This document shows, one piece after another, positions 1-6,951 of a stretch of DNA of 6,951 nucleotides. The stretch comes from Nitrosomonas sp. (GTDB taxonomy: Bacteria > Pseudomonadota > Gammaproteobacteria > Burkholderiales > Nitrosomonadaceae). The notes below the pieces were generated by a model that was given only the letters and a program-made list of their open reading frames with translations, was not told the origin of the DNA and searched no databases. The stretch lies in assembly GCA_005779435.1 (NCBI GenBank), contig SXJH01000133.1, positions 1-6,951 of the forward strand, written 5' to 3'. Every line of letters begins with the position of its first letter. Within the stretch, counting starts at the first letter, position 1. Made by a program: the position numbers and the translations under genes.

Positions 1-304
1 AATTTTCATTCAAACGCTTACCGCTGACATTGCTTAATAAATATAAGTGTGTCATATTTGACCAAACCGCAGCTTATATAAGCCCCTTTTCCCTGTCAAG
101 GCAATATTAGCCCAGTGTTGCACCAAAACAACATTTGCCTGTAAGGTCATTTTTTGCACAAAATCGATCTTATCTTTTGATTGCATAAAACAAGATAAAA
201 ATGTTCTTTTGAACGCTCTTTATTCTCTGACAGAATTCAAAACACCATCGTCTCGATGTCATCCTGCGCACTTACAGATAATTATCATGCGGTTAAAATG
301 CCAA
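1..304. other. Leader region upstream of selU, no supported gene
   Basis: I see no supported coding region here. The stretch is AT-rich and contains a perfect 12 bp palindrome (72-83) and a GTTC-TTTT-GAAC dyad (203-214). A TTGACC (58-63) followed by TATAAG (77-82) resembles promoter boxes on the plus strand, but the 13 bp spacing is too short for a normal sigma-70 promoter, so I do not call one. At the extreme left, minus-strand positions 9-1 read ATG-AAA-ATT, which could be the first three codons of a divergent gene running off the window. That is too little to annotate. Confidence 0.5.
72..83. repeat. Perfect 12 bp palindrome, possible operator
   Basis: GCTTATATAAGC is self-complementary over all 12 bases. 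It lies about 220 bp before the selU start, in a region that could carry divergent promoters. An operator role is possible but is inferred only from symmetry and position. AT-rich palindromes of this size also occur by chance. Confidence 0.3.
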
Positions 305-1414
305 ATGACTGATCATATCGCCACCACCCAGCAGCTTCATAATCTATTTGCACACAACACACCTTTTCTAGACGTACGCTCTGAAGATGAGTTCTTCAAA
401 GGCAATTTTCCCAACTCATACAATATTCCCATTTTAAACAATCATGAACGTCATCTGGTCGGTACCTGTTATAAACAAAAGGGCAAACAAGCCGCCATTG
501 AATTAGGACACAAACTCGTCAGCGGAGAAATCAAACAAAAACGAATTGAGCAATGGTGCAATCTGGCAAACAGCACTCCCGGAATACATCTTTTCTGCTG
601 GCGCGGCGGCATGCGGTCAAACCTGGCCCGGCAGTGGATGCTGGAAGCAGGCGTCCATGCGCCTCTCATTGAAGGGGGTTATAAAGCACTCAGGCGATAT
701 CTGATGCAAGTTATTGATGATACCGCAAACAATACCGCCTTCATCCGGATAGGCGGCAAAACAGGTACAGGAAAAACGGTTTTGATTAGCGAAATCGCAC
801 CGAGCGTCGATTTGGAAAAACACGCCGCACATCGTGGCTCAAGCTTCGGTCACACGATAAATCCTCAGCCCTCTCAGCCTTACTTTGAACATAGCGTCGC
901 CATCGATTTGCTACGCATGACCGGCAAAATTACTGGCAAGAATGTAATTTTTATCGAAGACGAAAGCAGAAACATCGGCACCATCGCGATCCCGGAGACA
1001 TTCTATCAAGCCATGCGACGCTCCCCCTTGGCACTGATCGAAATGCCCCTTGAATTTCGCATTCAGCGAATTCTAAAAGAATATATTGTGGATATGTCGA
1101 TCGCCTTTCAAACGAAATATCGCGAACGGGGATTTGATTTATTTTCCGATTACCTGCAACAAAGCTTGTTCCGGATACAAAAGCGGCTGGGGCTGGAGCG
1201 ATACCGGCACTTACACGCGCTGCAACTCAATGCGCTCAACACGCAACTTAACACCGGCAGCATTCATGACCATGCAGCATGGATTATGCAATTACTGACC
1301 GAATACTACGATCCTATGTATGACTATCAAATAAAGAAAAACAAAGTGCCGGTAATTTTTCAAGGAAGCTATCGAGAAGTTTCCGAGTGGGCAATGCGTT
1401 GTTCGTCAGCATAA
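305..1414 (+). CDS. selU: tRNA 2-selenouridine synthase (MnmH/SelU/YbbB)
   Basis: This enzyme converts 2-thiouridine at the wobble position (U34) of certain tRNAs to 2-selenouridine, through a geranylated intermediate, using selenophosphate. It acts in the cytoplasm. From the ATG at 305 the protein has 369 residues, close to the E. coli protein (about 364). An N-terminal rhodanese domain runs from about residue 10 to 125, with the active-site loop CWRGGMRS and catalytic Cys98 (E. coli Cys97). It is followed by a P-loop at 150-158 (GGKTGTGKT), the family motifs DLEKHAAHRGSSFG and EDESRNIG, and a C-terminal YYDPMY motif. The frame stays open upstream to a TTG at 209, with another ATG at 287. 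I chose 305 because the distance from Met to the DVRSEDEF motif then matches E. coli, although no clear Shine-Dalgarno precedes any of the three. The gene ends 40 bp from the convergent gene at 1455-3314. The selenophosphate synthetase partner SelD is not in view. Confidence 0.95.
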   Translation: MTDHIATTQQLHNLFAHNTPFLDVRSEDEFFKGNFPNSYNIPILNNHERHLVGTCYKQKGKQAAIELGHKLVSGEIKQKRIEQWCNLANSTPGIHLFCWRGGMRSNLARQWMLEAGVHAPLIEGGYKALRRYLMQVIDDTANNTAFIRIGGKTGTGKTVLISEIAPSVDLEKHAAHRGSSFGHTINPQPSQPYFEHSVAIDLLRMTGKITGKNVIFIEDESRNIGTIAIPETFYQAMRRSPLALIEMPLEFRIQRILKEYIVDMSIAFQTKYRERGFDLFSDYLQQSLFRIQKRLGLERYRHLHALQLNALNTQLNTGSIHDHAAWIMQLLTEYYDPMYDYQIKKNKVPVIFQGSYREVSEWAMRCSSA

Positions 1415-1454
1415 ATCAACACCTCCACCCCATATCCATCCTATCGTCTTCCGA

Positions 1455-3314
1455 TCAATTACACGCCGTTTTCTTTACCCCAAAATTGCTACTGCCGCGC
1501 GAATGCTCGGCAGCGGCAATTTCAGCACGAATTCTCGCAGTCGCTGCAGCCGTAGCTTCTTTGTCCGCTTGCGAGCGCGCGAATACCGCTTCTTTTGCCA
1601 TGCTCTCAATCGCTTCCCTGGCAGCTGCCGCTTCCAGAGCTTGCGATTCCAAATTGATTCGTTCTTGTATTGCTATCAGCGCGGCTGACTCGGTTCTCGC
1701 TTTTTCCAGGGCGATGCGCGTGGCTGCTTTTTCCGCTTCAAGATGCGCTCTGGCCTTGTTGGTTGCGATGATTTTTGCTTGCGCCCGAGTGATCGCCATA
1801 CTGGTGATTTTTTGCTCGATTTCGAGCCTTTCCGCAACCGCTTGCTTTGCTTCCGCAACGGCTTTGGCACGAATTTCCACATCTTCTTGCAAGCGTTGCT
1901 CCAAATCCGCTTTTGCATTTATCTCCTGAGCGATCAGCGCGTCGGTTTGTGCGTTCTTTTCCGCAACGGCTTTTAAGCGCAATTCCGCATCCAGTTTGCT
2001 CTTGTTTGCAATTCTGGCGATTTTGTCGGCTTCTGCGTGCGCCTCCGCTTCACGAATAAGCGTTTCGTCGCTTTTTATCCGCTTCTGATGCTCTTTTTCC
2101 GCATTTGCTTCGGCTTTTTTTCTTTCGCTCGCAATTCGCTTCGCTTCTTTCTCGATCTGCAATGCCGATTCAGCCGCAGCCAAGGCCTCCGCTTCGATTT
2201 GCATTCTTTGTTGCGCTTCATCGAGCAACGAAGATTCCGCAACAAGGCGCGCTTTAATCGCTTCCGCTGCAGCGTTTTCCGTTGCAATAATCGATGCCGC
2301 GATCTCGGCGGCGGCTTTTTCCGCACTTATTTTTTCATGTGCTGCGATGGTTGCCTGCCTATCCAATTCGCTTCTTTTTTGTGCTTGCTCAGCAGCAGCG
2401 GCTTCGCTCTCAGCTCTTCCGATTGCCGCTTCCGCCGCAATCGCTTCGGCTTGCAATCGTTCTTCTTCCAGCATTTTTGCACGCTGCTCAGCCTGCAAAC
2501 GTTGCGCTGCATGCTCATTTGCTTGCCGCTCCGCTTGCAGGCGCATCTGAACCTCTTGCAGCGCTTGCTTCTCCGCTTGTTCACGCATCTTGGCCAGCGC
2601 CAAAGCTCTTTGCGATTCCTGAATTTTGGTTTTTTCCAGAACTGCTGCGGTGGTTTCGGCCTCGATTCTGGCCAGTGCGGCCAGGCGAGCTTCGTCCGCC
2701 AGTTTTGCACGTTCTTGCGCTGCTTCGGCAGCCTTGGTTTCCTCGTGCGCCGCAGCATGCACTTCGTCTAAAGCCATCGCTTCTTGCGCAACGCGTCTTT
2801 GCATTTTCTCGACAATTGACGCTTCTACTTTAATCTTGGCTTCCAATAAGGCGTTTAGCGCCTTCTCGGCTTTGATTTTTTCATCGGCTATCAACCGGAC
2901 TTTCATCTCAAGTTCGCGACGAGCATTCGCTTCCCTCAGCGCCATCGCTTCGGCTTTCGCACGGATGCGCGCCTGCTCGGTTGCCAATGTCTCCGCTTGA
3001 ACTCTCGCTTCAGCCGCAATTCTGGCGTTGGCTTCCGCTCGCACCCTGGCTTCAGCGGCTACTTTTGCCACATTCTCTATTTCAATGCGTTTGTGCGCCT
3101 CTTTAATGGCGCAATCTTCCGCGCTTAATCGTTCCCGGAAAGCGGAATCCAGCAGATTCTTGACGGCTTCCTCGGGCACGAGTTGCAAATCGGGATTCGC
3201 CGAAGCTTTTGCTTGCTCCGAATGTTCATCCGATGCAACGTCGTCACCGAATTGCAATTCGGGCGGTCCAGAAATTTTTCTTAAAGAATCGAATAATCGC
3301 GACTTGAATGTCAT
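1455..3314 (-). CDS. Uncharacterised long alpha-helical protein of 14-residue repeats
   Basis: I do not recognise a characterised family. The 619-residue protein has three parts. Residues 1-61 are non-repetitive: a short basic amphipathic stretch (MTFKSRLFDSLRKI), then an acidic linker holding all four prolines. Residues 62-605 are about 39 units of 14 residues, consensus R-[IL]-x-A-E-x-x-A-x-x-x-A-x-x, without a phase break. This part has no proline, tyrosine or tryptophan, one glycine (299) and one phenylalanine (578). Residues 606-619 are a short basic tail. The only cysteines are 68 and 618, at the two ends of the rod. I see no signal peptide or membrane segment, so it is probably cytoplasmic. 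A continuous helix of 544 residues would be about 80 nm long, suggesting a coiled-coil scaffold or filament (inference). Database searches may return TolA-like or SMC-like hits from composition, but the TolA membrane anchor and C-terminal domain are absent. The ATG at 3314 is the first in the frame and has no clear Shine-Dalgarno. The gene is convergent with selU and divergent from valS. Confidence 0.85.
   Translation of the reverse strand: MTFKSRLFDSLRKISGPPELQFGDDVASDEHSEQAKASANPDLQLVPEEAVKNLLDSAFRERLSAEDCAIKEAHKRIEIENVAKVAAEARVRAEANARIAAEARVQAETLATEQARIRAKAEAMALREANARRELEMKVRLIADEKIKAEKALNALLEAKIKVEASIVEKMQRRVAQEAMALDEVHAAAHEETKAAEAAQERAKLADEARLAALARIEAETTAAVLEKTKIQESQRALALAKMREQAEKQALQEVQMRLQAERQANEHAAQRLQAEQRAKMLEEERLQAEAIAAEAAIGRAESEAAAAEQAQKRSELDRQATIAAHEKISAEKAAAEIAASIIATENAAAEAIKARLVAESSLLDEAQQRMQIEAEALAAAESALQIEKEAKRIASERKKAEANAEKEHQKRIKSDETLIREAEAHAEADKIARIANKSKLDAELRLKAVAEKNAQTDALIAQEINAKADLEQRLQEDVEIRAKAVAEAKQAVAERLEIEQKITSMAITRAQAKIIATNKARAHLEAEKAATRIALEKARTESAALIAIQERINLESQALEAAAAREAIESMAKEAVFARSQADKEATAAATARIRAEIAAAEHSRGSSNFGVKKTACN
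1500..3131 (-). repeat. About 39 tandem 14-codon (42 bp) units inside the rod gene
   Basis: Translated on the minus strand, this 1632 bp block divides exactly into 14-codon units, the last one cut to 12 codons. By manual count, position 1 is R or K in 33 of 39 units, position 5 is E or D in 35, position 8 is A/V/L/I in all 39, and position 12 is A/V/I/L/M in 34. At DNA level the units have diverged, with no long identical copies. This suggests an old internal amplification kept in register by selection on the protein. Confidence 0.9.
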
Positions 3315-3316
3315 AA

Positions 3317-3334
3317 AATTTAACCAATTTAACC
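3317..3334. repeat. Tandem 9-mer just before the rod gene start codon
   Basis: AATTTAACC occurs twice head to tail (3317-3325 and 3326-3334). On the minus strand it reads as two GGTTAAATT copies ending 2 bases before the ATG at 3314. It occupies the place where a Shine-Dalgarno would be expected, and no good AGGAGG-like match is present. A role in translation initiation or slippage-based variation is possible but unproven. Confidence 0.5.
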
Positions 3335-3363
3335 AAAACCATGACCGTATCTAACTACCGATC

Positions 3364-3379
3364 ACACTGAGAGCAGTGT
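3364..3379. repeat. Inverted repeat in the divergent intergenic region
   Basis: ACACTG-AGAG-CAGTGT has perfect 6 bp arms and a 4 base spacer. It lies 50 bp before the start codon of the minus-strand rod gene and 186 bp before valS. It could be an operator or a small hairpin in the rod gene's leader. The evidence is symmetry only. Confidence 0.35.
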
Positions 3380-3501
3380 CCGCAATTTAGCATGATCCGC
3401 ATTGCAGGCTTAGGAAGAAAAAGGGGGGATAACACGCTTTGTTTACCGCTACTAAAAATTGCATTGCTTGCTTGAATCCGAAAAATCTTTAATAACCGGC
3501 A

Positions 3502-3529
3502 TTTTCTCCAATTTCCCATCCGCTATAAT
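3502..3529 (+). promoter_or_regulatory. Probable sigma-70 promoter of valS
   Basis: A perfect TATAAT (3524-3529) ends 35 bases before the valS ATG, which gives a short leader of roughly 30 bases. The matching -35 position is weak: the best fit is TTTTCT (3502-3507) with a 16 bp spacer, only 3 of 6 matches to TTGACA. No extended -10 TG and no leader hairpin or T-box-like structure is visible between the box and the start codon. Confidence 0.55.
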
Positions 3530-3564
3530 GGCGGCCTTGTCTGCATTATTGGCTTAATAAATCC

Positions 3565-6327
<2,763 letters not shown>

Positions 6328-6328
6328 C

Positions 6329-6476
6329 TTAACAGGCCGTTAAAAAACGTTTTCGAGGCAGCCGATGCAAGGCAAAAACAGGCGAAAAGGCGCAGTTTAT
6401 GCATAATAAATGAGCATTTTGAGCCTGTTTTTAACACCGCAGCGGCAACGCAGATAGTTTTTCAACGGCCTGTTAA
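6329..6476. repeat. 148 bp nested palindrome between valS and hslU (MITE/REP-like)
   Basis: The outer arms TTAACAGGCCGTTAAAAAAC (6329-6348) and its partner at 6457-6476 are complementary at 19 of 20 positions. Inner arms AAAAACAGGC (6374-6383) and GCCTGTTTTT (6423-6432) are perfect. The centre pairs TTTAT (6396-6400) with ATAAA (6406-6410) around a 5 base loop. Two less well matched segments separate outer from inner arms. Both ends are TTAA. The element begins 1 base after the valS stop and ends 15 bases from the hslU stop. Its size, palindromic shape and terminal TTAA fit a miniature inverted-repeat element. The paired arms with T-runs on either strand could also terminate both convergent transcripts. 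The mobile origin is inferred from structure. Confidence 0.75.
6374..6432. terminator. Possible bidirectional terminator in the inner palindrome
   Basis: The perfect inner stem AAAAACAGGC/GCCTGTTTTT is followed on the plus strand by a T-run (6428-6432) and on the minus strand by the complementary T-run (6378-6374). It lies downstream of both valS and hslU stop codons. The stem has few G-C pairs and a long, partly paired loop, so it is not a textbook intrinsic terminator. The longer outer stem may contribute. Confidence 0.4.
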
Positions 6477-6491
6477 GCGGCGCGTTATCGG

Positions 6492-6875
6492 CTACAACAC
6501 GTAGCGCGCCAAATCCTCGCTTTGCGACAGATCCTTGAGCCGTTTGTCGACATAGGCGGCGTCGATCACGATGGTTTCGCCGCTGTGTTTCGATGCATGG
6601 TACGAAATATCCTCCAGCAATTTTTCCATCACGGTATGCAGCCGCCGCGCACCGATGTTTTCGGTTTTACCGTTGACCGAAAACGCGATTTCCGCCAAGC
6701 GCTTGATCGCATCCTGGCCAAATTGCAGTCGAATACCTTCGGTTGCAAGCAAGGCCTCGTATTGCCGCGTCAGACAAGCATCGGTATTGGTCAGAATCTG
6801 CTCGAAATCGCTGACGCTGAGGCTGGCCAGTTCAACGCGGATCGGGAAGAATAGCCGACCGGGAAGTTGAGGCAA
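6492..6875 (-). CDS. hslU: HslU (ClpY) ATPase subunit, C-terminal fragment, 5' part missing
   Basis: HslU is the AAA+ unfoldase of the HslUV (ClpYQ) protease. It feeds substrates to the HslV peptidase in the cytoplasm. Here 117 residues, from PIRVEL (codons from 6845 downward) to the end, match the C-terminal part of HslU. They include the sensor-2 motif ENIGARRLHTVMEKLLE and the final EDLARYVL, the counterpart of the E. coli EDLSRFIL tail that docks into HslV. The stop is TAG at 6494-6492. About 325 residues are absent: Walker A and B, the pore loop and the I domain. Before PIRVEL the reading is LPQLPGRLFF instead of the usual PELQGRL or PELQGRF, and an in-frame TGA lies at 6893-6891. The TTG at 6875 is only the first formal start in the remaining frame and is not a true start. 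The fragment could not unfold substrates alone. HslV is not in view. The gene is convergent with valS. Confidence 0.9.
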   Translation of the reverse strand: MPQLPGRLFFPIRVELASLSVSDFEQILTNTDACLTRQYEALLATEGIRLQFGQDAIKRLAEIAFSVNGKTENIGARRLHTVMEKLLEDISYHASKHSGETIVIDAAYVDKRLKDLSQSEDLARYVL

Positions 6876-6951
6876 TACTAAAACTAGCCATCAGGGACTA
6901 TGGCCATGTGAAATGTGAGGATGGGGGAACCGTTGGGGATTTGGCCAAAGC
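6846..6951. other. Unassigned right edge after the hslU junction
   Basis: These 106 bases do not read as HslU in any minus-strand frame, although an intact hslU would continue here. The plus strand has one frame open from 6821 to the window end (43 complete codons, including REVEAILKLAIRDYGH), but it has no ATG start and I recognise no family. A small inverted repeat, GCCAT (6887-6891) and ATGGC (6900-6904), is present. It may be the end of an inserted element, a rearrangement, or an assembly join. Confidence 0.5.

Noticed and set aside
1..9. ATG-AAA-ATT on the minus strand at the left edge
   Set aside because: Three codons with only a weak upstream GGTAAG cannot support a gene call.
209..304. 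Longer selU start at TTG 209 or ATG 287
   Set aside because: The extra residues are not family-like, the TTG lies inside a GTTC-TTTT-GAAC dyad, and the ATG at 305 gives the same N-terminal spacing as E. coli MnmH. The 287 start remains possible.
1415..1454. Terminator between selU and the rod gene
   Set aside because: The 40 bp gap shows no stem-loop or T-run that I can identify.
1387..1929. 180-codon plus-strand frame overlapping the end of selU
   Set aside because: It overlaps selU in another frame and then lies antisense to the rod gene. The Ala/Ser-rich product is the complement of the repeat codons.
2037..2771. 244-codon plus-strand open frame, and several others, inside the rod gene region
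   Set aside because: They are antisense to the 14-residue repeats. The biased, periodic codon use of the minus-strand gene leaves other frames open. Their translations are Phe/Arg/Leu/Ser-rich and resemble no protein.
1500..3131. A 42 bp period that might suggest a CRISPR array or satellite DNA
   Set aside because: The units are not identical at DNA level and have no repeat-spacer structure. The periodicity is in the protein sequence.
1455..3314. Assignment of the rod gene as TolA
   Set aside because: Similarity to TolA domain II is compositional. There is no N-terminal membrane helix, no C-terminal TolA domain, and no tol-pal neighbours.
3530..3564. T-box or attenuator controlling valS
   Set aside because: The leader after the -10 box is only about 30 bases, with no stem, antiterminator or T-box motif.

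Overview
The window looks like chromosomal DNA of a proteobacterium. ValS and the HslU fragment read most like Betaproteobacteria of the Nitrosomonas type, but that is an impression from remembered sequences, not a computed placement. It holds three complete genes, one gene fragment, a compact palindromic element between two genes, and a right edge I cannot assign.

Layout: (1) 1-304, a leader with a few short palindromes and no convincing gene. (2) 305-1414, plus strand, mnmH/selU, the tRNA 2-selenouridine synthase. (3) 1455-3314, minus strand and convergent with selU (40 bp gap), a 619-residue Ala/Glu/Arg-rich protein. Residues 62-605 are about 39 tandem 14-residue units in unbroken phase, predicting a very long alpha-helical rod. 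I do not recognise its function. (4) 3315-3564, a 250 bp divergent intergenic region with a perfect TATAAT -10 box for valS, a tandem 9-mer directly before the rod gene's start codon, and a small dyad. (5) 3565-6327, plus strand, valS, complete. (6) 6329-6476, a 148 bp nested palindrome filling the gap between the convergent valS and hslU. It is probably a MITE/REP-like element that could also act as a bidirectional terminator. (7) 6492 to about 6845, minus strand, the last 117 codons of hslU. (8) About 6846-6951, sequence that no longer reads as HslU and has an in-frame stop: an insertion, a rearrangement or an assembly junction.

The recognisable genes concern translation (tRNA wobble modification, tRNA-Val charging) and protein quality control (HslUV), so the background is housekeeping. 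They do not form one operon: neighbouring transcription units are convergent, divergent and convergent. The points most worth a second look are the 14-residue-periodic rod protein, the palindromic element, and the abrupt loss of hslU.
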